In this document: positions 7,862 to 16,422 of the stretch, piece by piece
How positions within the stretch are numbered: the first letter of the stretch is position 1
Layout: every line of letters starts with the position of its first letter
From: a bacterium
GTDB lineage: Bacteria > Patescibacteriota > Patescibacteriia > 2-01-FULL-39-33
Assembly: GCA_029558735.1 (NCBI GenBank)
Contig: JAKQDP010000029.1
Span: 1 to 56,568 of the forward strand
Length of the DNA: 56,568 nucleotides
Direction: 5' to 3'
Translations under genes and position numbers: made by a program
The notes under the pieces: model-generated
What the model saw: the letters and a program-made list of their open reading frames with translations, nothing else
Told to the model about the DNA's origin: nothing
The model's database searches: none

Positions 7862-8248
7862 TTATCTGATTTTCTTTTTCTGCTGATAACGAAAAGTATA
7901 AAAACTCAAAATTAAATAAGCGCCGGCTGCATCCAACAACCAGTCGCTCAAGTGCGCTTCCCGACCGACCACAAATGACTGATGCCACTCATCAGTGATG
8001 CCATAAATTACCGCCAACGCAAAACCGCCAAAAAAAGCATAGCCCGGTTTTGCTCCACTGGACTGTAAAGCGGCAATAAATAACCAAGCCAAAATAAAAT
8101 ACAAAAAAATATGCATGACCGAAGAAACAAAGCCATAGCCCCCATCAGTCAAGTCCACCGGAAAACTGGGAATCGACGATAAATAAAAAATCAATCCCAG
8201 CCAAATAATCGCCGCGCCCCATAAAATTATCGGCTTATATTTCACCAT
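7862..8248 (-). CDS. VanZ-like integral membrane protein
   Basis: The 128-residue protein has four hydrophobic helices. The family signature is clear: I-T-D-E-W-H-Q-S-F-V-V-G-R then D-W-L-L-D-A-A-G-A, matching the T-D-E-x-x-Q...R...D-x-x-x-N/D-x-x-G pattern of VanZ-type proteins. VanZ gives low-level teicoplanin resistance in enterococci, while most homologs have no known function and may act at the envelope. It lies 5 bases after the upstream GT4 gene and is probably transcribed with it from the promoter at 9450-9478. Confidence 0.85.
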   Translation of the reverse strand: MVKYKPIILWGAAIIWLGLIFYLSSIPSFPVDLTDGGYGFVSSVMHIFLYFILAWLFIAALQSSGAKPGYAFFGGFALAVIYGITDEWHQSFVVGREAHLSDWLLDAAGAYLILSFYTFRYQQKKKIR

Positions 8249-8253
8249 AAATT

Positions 8254-9426
8254 TTATTTTTGCGTTAATAGTTCTTGATAAACTTGATCAAGCTTAACTA
8301 GCACCTTATTCCAATCATAAAGTCTAACCGCCCGCTCACGGCCGGCCTCGGACATCGCTTTTCTGATTTCTTTCTCCGCCAATAAGCCACGAATTTTTTG
8401 CGCTAAATCAATTTCATTTTTCGGTTCAACCAAGAGACCAGTTTTTCCGTCCTCAATGGTTGCCCGCACTCCAGGCCAGTTGGCCACAATCGCCGGTACG
8501 CCGCAAGCCTGGGCTTCGGCAACCACAATGCCAAAACTTTCGGTCCGGGCGGTTGAAGGCAAAACAAAAATATCAGCCAGATTGTAATAATCAGCCAAGC
8601 TGTCATTAGCGACCCAGCCGGTAAAAATCACCTGCTCGGCCAACCCCAAATTTTTGGCCAATTGTTCATAGTGTTCCCGCATCTCGCCATCGCCGATAAT
8701 CAACAACTTGACTTTTTTATTCTTCAAACTGGCCACTGCTTTAATCAGCACTTCCACTCCTTTAAAAAAATGGAGTCGCCCTAAACCGCCGGCAAAAGCC
8801 ACCACTTTCTCTCCGGGCCCGATGCCGATGCCGTCTTTCAGCGCCACATACTTGGGTTTGGGCCGAAAAATATCAATATCAATTCCGTTGGGAATTTCCA
8901 CGAATTTAGCCGGGTATTTTTTTAAATATTTTTTCAAATAAGACCCCTTAGCGTTGTCCCAGGACAAGACCGCCACCCGATCGCTGATTTTAACTAGCGG
9001 CCCCAAAAATAATTTAAGGTAGAGCCAGAATAAAAATCGTTTTCCGCCCTGACCGACCGGATCCATCTCATAATGAATGACCAACTTTTTTTCGCGATGC
9101 CAAAATTTAAACCACCAAACAATCAGATCGGTGCCAAAAAACGGATAATATAAATGGATCAAATCAAAATCTTTCAATTTTTTCAGCAAGGGAAATAAGA
9201 AGCCGGCTTTGCCCAAAGGCAGCCAGACCGGCACATACTCCAACCAAATTCCGGCCTGATGAACCTTCTTAATCTTAGCGAAGGCCGGAGTAAAAGCGCT
9301 GACTCGATAGCCGAGTCTGGGCAGATATTTGGCGTGGTAATAGGCGTTGTTGCCAATACCGCCACCCTGAGGCGGCCAGGCACACACGACAATGGCAACC
9401 TTGACCGGTTGATTTTTTAGTTCCAT
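8254..9426 (-). CDS. Glycosyltransferase family 4 protein
   Basis: The 390-residue GT-B protein has W-P-P-Q-G-G-G-I-G in the N-terminal acceptor half. The C-terminal donor half has F-A-G-G-L-G-R-L-H-F-F-K-G and T-E-S-F-G-I-V-V-A-E-A-Q-A, with an E-x7-E pair. It belongs to the large mannosyl/glucosyl GT4 group. Specificity is unknown. It heads a two-gene unit with the VanZ-like gene and is divergent from glnA. Confidence 0.88.
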   Translation of the reverse strand: MELKNQPVKVAIVVCAWPPQGGGIGNNAYYHAKYLPRLGYRVSAFTPAFAKIKKVHQAGIWLEYVPVWLPLGKAGFLFPLLKKLKDFDLIHLYYPFFGTDLIVWWFKFWHREKKLVIHYEMDPVGQGGKRFLFWLYLKLFLGPLVKISDRVAVLSWDNAKGSYLKKYLKKYPAKFVEIPNGIDIDIFRPKPKYVALKDGIGIGPGEKVVAFAGGLGRLHFFKGVEVLIKAVASLKNKKVKLLIIGDGEMREHYEQLAKNLGLAEQVIFTGWVANDSLADYYNLADIFVLPSTARTESFGIVVAEAQACGVPAIVANWPGVRATIEDGKTGLLVEPKNEIDLAQKIRGLLAEKEIRKAMSEAGRERAVRLYDWNKVLVKLDQVYQELLTQK

Positions 9427-9449
9427 TGGAGTAATATTAGTATGGTTTA

Positions 9450-9478
9450 AGTATAATTTTTAAAAACATTTTAGTCAA
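9450..9478 (-). promoter_or_regulatory. Promoter of the GT4-vanZ unit, overlapping the glnA promoter region
   Basis: TTGACT (9473-9478) and TATACT (9450-9455) on the minus strand are 17 bases apart. A plus-strand TATAAT at 9452-9457 occupies the same bases and could serve glnA, with a poor -35 (TTGGAG at 9426-9431, 20-base spacing). The two transcription units would then compete for polymerase. Confidence 0.55.
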
Positions 9479-9481
9479 AGT

Positions 9482-10810
9482 ATGAGCACTGAAGACATTT
9501 TGATTCGAATCAAAGAGGAGGGCGTTCAATTCATCACCTTGCAATTTACTGACTTGTTGGGTGTTGTCAAAGAAATCATTATTCCGGCCGCTGGCGCGGC
9601 CACCGCTATTAATAGTGGCGTCTGGTTTGACGGCTCATCAGTGGAAGGGTTTGCCCGCATCCAGGAGAGCGACCTCTTTCTCAAACCGGATTTGTCCACC
9701 TACTCGGTTGTTCCTTGGCTGGCGCAAAATGGTAAAACCGCCCGACTAATTTGCGACATCTACCGCCCGGATGGCCGGCCATTTGAAGGCGACCCGCGAT
9801 CAATTCTAAAAAAAATCATCAACCAAGCCCATCAGATCGGCCTTGAGCCCAAAATGGGTCCGGAAGCGGAATTTTATTTATTTAGAGACGAAACTCAGCA
9901 GCCGCCCCAGCCAATTGACTACAGCGGCTATTTTGACTTTTCTTCCCATGAGGGTTATAAATTCATTAAGGAGGTTGCCTCAGCCCTGGGCCAATTTGGC
10001 ATTGAAGTGGAAACCTCGCATCATGAGGTCGGCCAGGGACAGTATGAGATAGATTTTAAATACGGCCCAGCCCTGGAAATTGCCGACAAGGTGCTAACCT
10101 TGAAATATACCGTCAAAAAAATTGCCCAAATGTATGGCCTAAGAGCAACTTTTATTCCCAAACCGATTAGGGGGGCGGCCGGCTCAGGTATGCACATTCA
10201 CCAAAGTTTATTCGACCGAGACGGACGACAGAATTTATTCTATCACTCGGACAATCAGTACCGCTTGTCAAGCACCGCCTATCATTTCATCGCCGGCCAA
10301 ATGCGTCATATCAAAGCAATGAGCGCCATTTTATGCCCGACGGTCAATTCTTACAAGCGACTAATCTCGGGCTTTGAGGCGCCAGTGTACATCACTTGGG
10401 CCGGGATGAACCGGTCGGCGCTGATTCGCATCCCCCGTTTCCACGCCGACAAACCAGAGGCCGCCCGAATTGAATTGCGTTGTCCCGATCCAACCTGCAA
10501 TCCCTACCTGGCGTTCGCGGTGATGATTGCCAGCGGCCTAGAAGGGATCAAAGAAAAACTCCCTGCGCCGACGCCGGTAGAAGAAAATGTTTACAATTTT
10601 AACGGTGACGATTTAAATCATAAAAAAATCGCCACCCTGCCAACCTCGCTCAAAGAAGCCCTGACTGAAATGAAAAACGATTATCTAGTCGCCCAAGTGC
10701 TCGGTGACGACTTATTGGAAAAATATTTTTATATCAAAAATAAAGAATGGAACGAATATTCCGACCAGGTAACCGACTGGGAGATTAAAAAATATTCCGC
10801 TATTTATTAA
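9482..10810 (+). CDS. glnA: Glutamine synthetase, type I
   Basis: The 442-residue enzyme is full length for the GSI-alpha type. It condenses ammonia and glutamate using ATP in the cytoplasm. Visible signatures are F-D-G-S-S-V-E-G-F near residue 50, G-P-E-A-E-F for metal binding, G-S-G-M-H-I-H-Q-S-L for ATP and glutamate binding, and N-R-S-A-L-I-R-I-P, E-L-R-C-P-D-P and N-P-Y-L-A-F-A near the C-terminus. The N-L-Y-x-L-P adenylylation site of GSI-beta is missing (N-V-Y-N-F instead), so control by adenylylation is unlikely. It is the first gene of a plus-strand operon ending at the terminator at 12271-12300. No GlnR, GlnB or ammonium transporter gene is nearby. Confidence 0.95.
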   Translation: MSTEDILIRIKEEGVQFITLQFTDLLGVVKEIIIPAAGAATAINSGVWFDGSSVEGFARIQESDLFLKPDLSTYSVVPWLAQNGKTARLICDIYRPDGRPFEGDPRSILKKIINQAHQIGLEPKMGPEAEFYLFRDETQQPPQPIDYSGYFDFSSHEGYKFIKEVASALGQFGIEVETSHHEVGQGQYEIDFKYGPALEIADKVLTLKYTVKKIAQMYGLRATFIPKPIRGAAGSGMHIHQSLFDRDGRQNLFYHSDNQYRLSSTAYHFIAGQMRHIKAMSAILCPTVNSYKRLISGFEAPVYITWAGMNRSALIRIPRFHADKPEAARIELRCPDPTCNPYLAFAVMIASGLEGIKEKLPAPTPVEENVYNFNGDDLNHKKIATLPTSLKEALTEMKNDYLVAQVLGDDLLEKYFYIKNKEWNEYSDQVTDWEIKKYSAIY

Positions 10811-10826
10811 ATAATAATCTCTAGCC

Positions 10827-11299
10827 ATGAATCTATCTATTAAAAAGGGGGGTTGGGTTTAGGCTAACCTCCGGCATTATTACCACTCTTGGCTTGATTG
10901 TTGGTCTGAATTCGGGAACCCACTCCCAGGCAGTAATCGTCGGCGGCATTGTCATTATCGCCGTCTCCGACGCTTTATCCGACGCCTTGGGCATCCATGT
11001 CTCCGAAGAAGCAGAAAATATCCATAGTCGTCAAAAAATTTGGGAAGCGACGATTTTTACCTTTTTAGCCAAATTTTTTCGCCTTAACTTTTGTGGTACC
11101 AATAATGCTCCTTAATCTGAATCAAGCGATTATTGCCTGTATCGCTTGGGGCATATTACTCTTGATTGTTGCCAATTTTATCATCGCCAAAACCAACCGA
11201 GACGAGCCCTTGGCGGTGATTGCTGAACATTTATTTATCGCCATTTTAGTAATTACCGCCAGTTATTTTGTCGGCTCTCTTATTAAACATATAAATTAA
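10827..11299 (+). pseudogene. VIT1/CCC1-like membrane protein, split by two frameshifts
   Basis: Joined across two frames, the product reads as one protein of about 156 residues with four or five membrane segments. L-T-S-G-I-I-T-T-L-G-L and D-A-L-S-D-A-L-G-I-H-V-S-E-E-A-E resemble the VIT1/CCC1 iron/manganese transporter family. From the ATG at 10827 the frame meets a stop after 11 codons unless one G is removed from the G6 run at 10847-10852. The second break is at the T6 run at 11074-11079, where removing one T joins A-K-F-F to A-L-T-F-V-V-P. Both errors are +1 in homopolymers, so sequencing error and true decay are both possible. It sits 16 bases after glnA and abuts the next gene (TAA then ATG). 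Confidence 0.65.
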
Positions 11300-12004
11300 A
11301 TGACGACCAGCATTACTAACAAAAAAATAATCGCCCAAGACACGCTCCTGGTGGAATTCGCCGCTACCGAGCCGTTCTCTTTTGAGGCCGGACAATATTT
11401 AACTCTGACGCTGGATAAACTCAACTATCCCGACCTCCGAGGCAATAGCCGGATCTTCTCGATTGTCAACGCGCCAATCGAAACCGGTAAACTCAGAATT
11501 ACAACCCGACTAACCGACAGCGGCTTCAAAAAAACACTGGCTGAGCTGCCGCTTGACGCTCGGGTAACTATCAATATTGAGGGCGGCGATTTTATTCTGC
11601 CGACCCAAACTAGCCAACCATTGGTCTTTATCGCCGGCGGTATCGGCATTACCCCGTTTATGAGTATGCTGGATTATTTTCAGCAAAAAAATACCGGACA
11701 CACCATACTCTTGATTTATTCCAATAGAAATTTGGCCTCAACCGCATACAAAAAAGAATTGGAAAACATCGCCCGAGAGAACAAAAATTTCAAAATAATT
11801 TTTACAATGACCCAGGATGACCACTGGCAAGGAGAAAAGAGAAAAATAGATTCTGAATTCATAAAAGAATACACCGACCCGATGAACAATTATTATATGG
11901 TCGCCGGACCACCTCGAATGGTGCAAGCGATAATCAGCGAATTGGAACAGGCTGGAGTGGCCGCCGCCAACATCAAAAGCGAAAATTTCAGCGGTTATAA
12001 CTAA
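11300..12004 (+). CDS. Ferredoxin-NADP reductase-like FAD/NAD(P)-binding oxidoreductase
   Basis: The 234-residue protein has an FNR fold. The FAD-binding beta barrel carries G-Q-Y-L-T-L and R-I-F-S-I-V-N (the R-x-Y/F-S motif). The NAD(P) domain has F-I-A-G-G-I-G-I-T-P-F and ends Y-Y-M-V-A-G-P-P. There is no ferredoxin, globin or iron-sulfur domain attached, so it must hand electrons to a separate partner. Similar stand-alone reductases occur next to varied partners, and the substrate is unknown. Its ATG directly follows the TAA of the VIT1-like gene, showing co-transcription. It is the one member of the last three operon genes without a frameshift. Confidence 0.85.
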   Translation: MTTSITNKKIIAQDTLLVEFAATEPFSFEAGQYLTLTLDKLNYPDLRGNSRIFSIVNAPIETGKLRITTRLTDSGFKKTLAELPLDARVTINIEGGDFILPTQTSQPLVFIAGGIGITPFMSMLDYFQQKNTGHTILLIYSNRNLASTAYKKELENIARENKNFKIIFTMTQDDHWQGEKRKIDSEFIKEYTDPMNNYYMVAGPPRMVQAIISELEQAGVAAANIKSENFSGYN

Positions 12005-12018
12005 TAAACTTAAAATAT

Positions 12019-12260
12019 ATGGAAGAAAAAAATGGGAGATAAAAAACGGCCAATTGTCGAAAAATTTTCAGTTTGCCGATTTTTCCCAAGCAATAAAATT
12101 CATCAACCGGATAGCCGAGGCCGCCAATCAACAAAATCATCATCCGGATATTTATCTCCATAATTACAACCAAGTGGAAATAGAACTAAGCAGTCACGAC
12201 CAAGGACAAATCACCGACCGAGACCAACAACTGGCCGAAATAATCGATACTCTTGCCTAA
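12019..12260 (+). CDS. Pterin-4a-carbinolamine dehydratase (frameshift near start)
   Basis: The product is about 80 residues. The family core is present: W-E-I-K-N-G-Q-L near the start and N-H-H-P-D-I-Y with the catalytic His pair, then S-H-D-Q-G-Q-I-T. The enzyme dehydrates 4a-hydroxytetrahydropterin and recycles pterin cofactors. The only ATG (12019) is out of frame with this core. Adding one A to the A7 run at 12026-12032 gives M-E-E-K-K-W-E in frame. Otherwise translation would have to start at TTG 12054 and lose the conserved W-E-I-K segment. No aromatic amino acid hydroxylase is nearby. Confidence 0.75.
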
Positions 12261-12270
12261 AATCAAACTG

Positions 12271-12300
12271 AAAAACACCCGCTAAACAGCGGGTGTTTTT
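12271..12300. terminator. Bidirectional rho-independent terminator
   Basis: A perfect 13-bp inverted repeat (12271-12283 and 12288-12300, loop AAAC) has an A run on one side and a T run on the other. It can end both the plus-strand glnA operon and the minus-strand operon whose last gene stops at 12313. Confidence 0.93.
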
Positions 12301-12312
12301 AAAAAATAAAAT

Positions 12313-13368
12313 TTACCAAAAAATAATTTTTTTTACCAGCCACAAATAAGCCTCCATCAACGGATTAACCACATAAGTCAAAGGAAAATAACTGACCTCC
12401 TGAAACTCAATTGAACCGGTAAATAATCTTATCAGCTGTCGATCTTTAACTCGACGAAATTTAAACTGATAATCCAATCGTCGACTAAAAATTGACGGCC
12501 AATGAAATAAAATCCACCTATATCCCTTTAATTTTTCTTTCAACCAATGATTCTTAAGAGCAAACGCCAGAAGACCCAATTCCATTACCAACCAAGCCGG
12601 AAACAGGACGATTAAAGTGGCCACCCGATAAGTCTCCAAACAGACTATCAACCGATTCCGCTCCATATAATAAAATTTATATTTGGCTTTGCTAAAAGAA
12701 TACTTATGATAAACCACCGCCAATGGATCAAATAAAACGCGATAACCGGCCAGCCGCAACCGCCAACCCAAGTCCACATCTTCGTGGTACATAAATAATC
12801 GCTCATCCAACAAGCCGACTTCTGCCAGCGCTGACATTCTCAATAGACAAGCAGCCCCCGACGGATAAGCGATATCAAAGGGCGCTGTTTGACATTCTCG
12901 ATCTGGCCAACGATATTTATCACAATAAGCAAAACCCAAAAAATGAATCCGATTACCAAAACTGTTAATCTTGGTGGTTTCCGGATAAAGCAATAATTTC
13001 GGCTGAAACGCCGCTGTCTTGGGCTTACTTTCCGCCAAATCAACCAAGTGTCTGAGCCATTCGCGGGAGACAATCGTGTCCTGGTTGAGCAAGACTAAAT
13101 AATCGGCTTGGTTTTTGCGGGCCAGAAAATAACCCTGATTATTGGCCTCGGCAAAGCCGCGATTGGTCCGATTCTCAATTACCTTAACCCAAGGAAACAT
13201 TTCCTTCACAAAGCCGACCGTACTATCAGCAGAATTATTGTCCACCAAAACCACCCGATAACACTGTCGCGGATAATTCTGATAATAAATACTTTCCAGA
13301 CAATCCTGGATATAATGCCGGGCGTTATGACTGACAATGACGATAGTAATTTTAGGATTGCTCCTCAT
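12313..13368 (-). CDS. Glycosyltransferase family 2 protein (rhamnosyltransferase-like)
   Basis: The 351-residue protein begins with a GT-A domain: I-T-I-V-I-V-S-H-N, the D-N-N-S-A-D motif, and the L-N-Q-D-T DxD-type motif. Later come M-Y-H-E-D-V-D-L-G-W-R and a C-terminal region with an amphipathic or membrane segment near residue 260. This pattern is typical of rhamnosyl/galactofuranosyl GT2 enzymes that extend O-antigen chains. It overlaps the upstream methyltransferase gene by 17 bases and is the last gene of a four-gene operon. Confidence 0.88.
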   Translation of the reverse strand: MRSNPKITIVIVSHNARHYIQDCLESIYYQNYPRQCYRVVLVDNNSADSTVGFVKEMFPWVKVIENRTNRGFAEANNQGYFLARKNQADYLVLLNQDTIVSREWLRHLVDLAESKPKTAAFQPKLLLYPETTKINSFGNRIHFLGFAYCDKYRWPDRECQTAPFDIAYPSGAACLLRMSALAEVGLLDERLFMYHEDVDLGWRLRLAGYRVLFDPLAVVYHKYSFSKAKYKFYYMERNRLIVCLETYRVATLIVLFPAWLVMELGLLAFALKNHWLKEKLKGYRWILFHWPSIFSRRLDYQFKFRRVKDRQLIRLFTGSIEFQEVSYFPLTYVVNPLMEAYLWLVKKIIFW

Positions 13369-14233
13369 ATTTTTGAGCGATAATTAACAATTTATTGTGT
13401 CGGCCGATTAAAGCAGCCCACCCATTAACTAACCCCAAAACCAAGCGCGGCCCCCAAAACTTCCAACTCCAAGGAAAAATTCTAGCTGGTTCAGTATTAA
13501 ACCGTTCGACCGCCAAGATTTTAAAATTATTCTGGGCTAAGAGGAAAGCTAGGGACTGCTGGGAATGCCAATACAAATGATGATAACCAAACATCCAACT
13601 GGCCGGCCAACGAATGCCGATTTTTAACAACCAAATTATCAACTGATTAATCAGCGCCCGACTATCAGGGGTCTCGATGACCAAATAACCGCCGGGCGCC
13701 AGCCAATTGTTGATTCGACCCAACAACTGCTGAGGCTGGGACAGATGCTCTAATAAATCCCACATAAATACTGCGCCAAACTGTTCCTCAAAATCAACCG
13801 AACTAACGTCTGCCGTTAAGCATTCAACCGCAAAATTTTCCCGGGCAAATTTGGTGGCCGGAGCGCTGATTTCCACTCCCAGGCCGGAAAAACCAGCTTG
13901 CTTAACAATATCCAAAAACATACCGCCGCCACTGCCCAAATCCAATAATCGAAGATCCCGCCGAAAATGATATTGGTCGTTGAGTCGATGAAAATGATTA
14001 ATTAATTTCCGACCAACAACTTGGCGGCGATAATTTTTTATATTTCGATAATAATTGTCCGTCTGACCAATACTGTCATAATGCTGATAAAAATCGCGCA
14101 AAAAATCAACTGCTGGCAGAGGAACGGTAAAAATCAGCCGACAGTTATAGCAACGCAACAACTGATAATCGCCCTTGCCTATCTTCTGGTAATCAAGATA
14201 ATGACCGGCCAGACCCTGACAAATTGGACACAT
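13352..14233 (-). CDS. SAM-dependent methyltransferase with N-terminal zinc ribbon
   Basis: The 293-residue protein opens with C-P-I-C and, about 25 residues later, C-Y-N-C, a four-cysteine zinc ribbon. A class I methyltransferase domain follows: L-L-D-L-G-S-G-G-G for SAM binding, G-V-E-I-S acidic strand end, and M-W-D-L-L-E-H (motif V region). Zinc-ribbon C-methyltransferases of this type often act on nucleotide sugars or glycans, but the target here is not known. It lies 3 bases after the DUF2304 gene. Confidence 0.85.
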   Translation of the reverse strand: MCPICQGLAGHYLDYQKIGKGDYQLLRCYNCRLIFTVPLPAVDFLRDFYQHYDSIGQTDNYYRNIKNYRRQVVGRKLINHFHRLNDQYHFRRDLRLLDLGSGGGMFLDIVKQAGFSGLGVEISAPATKFARENFAVECLTADVSSVDFEEQFGAVFMWDLLEHLSQPQQLLGRINNWLAPGGYLVIETPDSRALINQLIIWLLKIGIRWPASWMFGYHHLYWHSQQSLAFLLAQNNFKILAVERFNTEPARIFPWSWKFWGPRLVLGLVNGWAALIGRHNKLLIIAQKYEEQS

Positions 14234-14236
14234 AAG

Positions 14237-14569
14237 CTAATTATCTTTAATCTCATCTTTGAGGGCGGCCTGCCGACAAAGCTTGGTGATATCTTTTTCA
14301 ATTTTTTCGATTCGTAACAATAATTTCAACAGTAAATAAAAAACCAAAATAATCGACACATAAATCACCAAATCCACCCCTCTGGTCACGCCCACCTTAA
14401 TGGCCAAAAAACTGGTGATATCCGGAAACAAAATCACAACGATTGCACCCAACCAAAGCCCGCTCCAGCCAATAAATTCCCAACCGGATATTTTCTGATT
14501 TCTAAATTGGGCAACCAGCCGACCAATAAACAGCAGCAGGGCGGCCACTAAAATCAATTGAATAAGCAT
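14237..14569 (-). CDS. DUF2304 small membrane protein
   Basis: The 110-residue protein has three hydrophobic helices, followed by a charged coiled-coil tail (L-L-R-I-E-K-I-E-K-D-I). The central F-I-G-W-S-G-L-W-L-G-A-I and the V-G-V-x-R-G-x-D-L-V-I-Y signature identify DUF2304. The family commonly sits beside polyprenyl-phosphate GT2 genes, as here (3-base gap to the upstream GT2), and may assist or anchor that enzyme. The molecular function is unknown. Confidence 0.85.
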   Translation of the reverse strand: MLIQLILVAALLLFIGRLVAQFRNQKISGWEFIGWSGLWLGAIVVILFPDITSFLAIKVGVTRGVDLVIYVSIILVFYLLLKLLLRIEKIEKDITKLCRQAALKDEIKDN

Positions 14570-14572
14570 AAA

Positions 14573-15232
14573 TTACCTCTTAATGATTAAATCCCATAAA
14601 ATATTAAAAGCGTTAAAGACACTCTGGCCTTTGCGCTTGGAATAATCAGTATAAACAATAGTAACCGGCACTTCTTTATATTTCAGTTTGTGGCGGGAAA
14701 TTTCTTGCAACAACTGGGAGGCATAAGCCTGACGATCTTGTGTCAATTTGATTTTTTTCAAAACGCTGACCTGCCAGGCCTGAAAACCATTATGCGTGTC
14801 AGACAATTTAAGACCGGTGTTAAGTCTGGTAAACCCTAAAGCCATTTTAAGGGTCAACAGTTTGAGCCAGGGTATTGCTTTGGCCTGGCCCAAAAATCGC
14901 GAACCTAGAACAACCTCATAACCTTCGGCCAAGGGCAAAACCACTTTAGCTATTTCTGTCGCCATCATTTGGCCGTCCGCATCAAAAAAAACTACCTGAT
15001 CAAAATCGTTAGCCAGGGCATAATCAATGCCCGTCTTGAGAGCAGCGCCCTGACCACGATTAAGCGGGTGCCGAACCACCGCTGCCCCGGCCGCTTTGGC
15101 TCTGGAAGCGGTATCATCAATGGAACCGTCATCCACCACCAAAACCGGCCAACCAACTTGTATAATTTCCCTTACCACCTCAACAATTTTTTCCTGCTCG
15201 TCTTTGGCGGGAATGATAACCAATATTTCCAT
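14573..15232 (-). CDS. GT2 polyprenyl-phosphate sugar synthase (DPM1-like)
   Basis: The 219-residue protein is a single GT-A domain: I-I-P-A-K-D-E, V-V-D-D-G-S-I-D-D-T, H-P-L-N-R-G-Q-G-A-A-L and F-F-D-A-D-G-Q-M. It ends soon after the catalytic domain, with no membrane helices. Such enzymes load a sugar from a nucleotide donor onto undecaprenyl phosphate for later use by membrane GT-C enzymes. DUF2304 directly downstream supports a lipid-linked role. It is first in the operon that ends at 12313. Confidence 0.87.
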   Translation of the reverse strand: MEILVIIPAKDEQEKIVEVVREIIQVGWPVLVVDDGSIDDTASRAKAAGAAVVRHPLNRGQGAALKTGIDYALANDFDQVVFFDADGQMMATEIAKVVLPLAEGYEVVLGSRFLGQAKAIPWLKLLTLKMALGFTRLNTGLKLSDTHNGFQAWQVSVLKKIKLTQDRQAYASQLLQEISRHKLKYKEVPVTIVYTDYSKRKGQSVFNAFNILWDLIIKR

Positions 15233-15238
15233 AAATAA

Positions 15239-15267
15239 ATTATGACATTTTTTAAGCCAAAAAACAA
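15239..15267 (-). promoter_or_regulatory. Candidate promoter of the GT2-DUF2304-methyltransferase-GT2 operon
   Basis: TTGTTT (15262-15267) and CATAAT (15239-15244) on the minus strand have a 17-base spacer. The expected transcript start coincides with the ATG at 15232, which would give a leaderless mRNA. Confidence 0.4.
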
Positions 15268-15282
15268 ATCAGCCGAATTTAA

Positions 15283-15320
15283 AAATCACTACTAACCGCC
15301 TAAACGATTAATAGTGATTT
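15283..15320 (-). terminator. Hairpin terminator after the UDP-glucuronate decarboxylase-like gene
   Basis: A 9-bp perfect stem (AAATCACTA/TAGTGATTT, 15283-15291 and 15312-15320), extended by three further pairs past a mismatch, is followed by a short T run on the minus strand. It lies 18 bases after the stop at 15339. Confidence 0.6.
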
Positions 15321-15338
15321 AAAAAAATAAAAACAAGC

Positions 15339-16349
15339 TTAAACAGTCGGCCGCAAAACATCTTTTTGGGCACTTAAGTAATCAATTGTTTGTTTAACGC
15401 CCTCTTCAAATAAAACCACCGGAAACCAGCCCAATTTCTCCTTCGCCGCCGCAATATCGACCATTAACTGAACCGCCGCCTGATCCGACTGCTGATAATT
15501 AATCGCCGAACCGGAACCAGTCAGAGCGACAATCTTCTCAGCCACTTCCTTGAAAGTCATTTGCCATTCGGAGGCCAAGTTAAACGGCCCCGCTTCCGAC
15601 ACTTCCATTGCCTTAATTAATGCTTTAACTAGATCGGAAATAAAAAAATAAGCGCTTTTATCTTTAGGCCCGCCCAAGATATTTATCGGCTCGTTATGAA
15701 TCGCCGCTCGGATAATTTCCGGTATCAGCCGACCGTCGTCAAGACGCATTCGCGGACCATAACAATTGGCAATTCGGACAATTTTGGTATCAACACCACG
15801 TTGCAACCGATAATTATTGACCAGTGTTTCGCCGAATCTCTTCGCTTCGCTGTAGCAGGCGCGACTAGACAACTGATTGACTCGACCGACGTAATTTTCC
15901 TTGATCGGCTTATTGTTTTCCGGCTCGCCGTAAACCGCCGAACTGGAAGTAAAAAGAAACTGAGCTTTATACTGAACCGCCAAATCTAAAGCATTTTTCA
16001 GACCCAAAGAATTGACGGCCAGAGTGTCAATCGGATAACGGGCATAATCACGAGGCGAAGTGGGCGAAGCTAAAAAATAAATCTCCTGCAGTCCCTGAAA
16101 CTCCACTTTAAAATCACGCAACTCCGGCTGTTGGGCCAAATCAATCGCCTCGGTGATATCATGGTTAATGAATTTAAAATTAGGATTCTGCAACAAATGA
16201 GCGATGTTGACATCCTGGCCAGTCAACAAATTATCCAGACAAATTACTTTATTATCAATAACCAAATCTTCGCAAAGATGGGAACCGACAAAGCCGGCGC
16301 CACCAACGACCAGAATATTTTTTCGGTCGAAAATCACTTCTTGGGGCAT
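15339..16349 (-). CDS. NAD-dependent epimerase/dehydratase, UDP-glucuronate decarboxylase (UXS)-like
   Basis: The 336-residue extended SDR has V-G-G-A-G-F-V-G-S-H-L for NAD binding, S-S-S-A-V-Y-G-E-P, and catalytic Y-S-E-A-K (Y-x3-K). The segments L-A-S-P-T-S-P-x-x-Y, R-A-C-Y-S-E-A-K-R, N-C-Y-G-P-R-M and D-G-R-L-I-P-E-I match the UXS group closely. That group turns UDP-glucuronate into UDP-xylose. A dTDP-glucose 4,6-dehydratase relative is the main alternative. UDP-glucuronate could come from the dehydrogenase at 49537-50394. It has its own promoter and terminator. Confidence 0.78.
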   Translation of the reverse strand: MPQEVIFDRKNILVVGGAGFVGSHLCEDLVIDNKVICLDNLLTGQDVNIAHLLQNPNFKFINHDITEAIDLAQQPELRDFKVEFQGLQEIYFLASPTSPRDYARYPIDTLAVNSLGLKNALDLAVQYKAQFLFTSSSAVYGEPENNKPIKENYVGRVNQLSSRACYSEAKRFGETLVNNYRLQRGVDTKIVRIANCYGPRMRLDDGRLIPEIIRAAIHNEPINILGGPKDKSAYFFISDLVKALIKAMEVSEAGPFNLASEWQMTFKEVAEKIVALTGSGSAINYQQSDQAAVQLMVDIAAAKEKLGWFPVVLFEEGVKQTIDYLSAQKDVLRPTV

Positions 16350-16384
16350 AAATTAAAAACTAAATTGATTTGTAAGTTATCAAC

Positions 16385-16413
16385 ATTATAACGAAAAAAC
16401 AAAGCAAAAACAA
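16385..16413 (-). promoter_or_regulatory. Promoter of the UXS-like gene
   Basis: TTGTTT (16408-16413) and TATAAT (16385-16390) on the minus strand have a 17-base spacer. The leader would be about 29 bases. Confidence 0.55.
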
Positions 16414-16422
16414 GGAAAAAAA

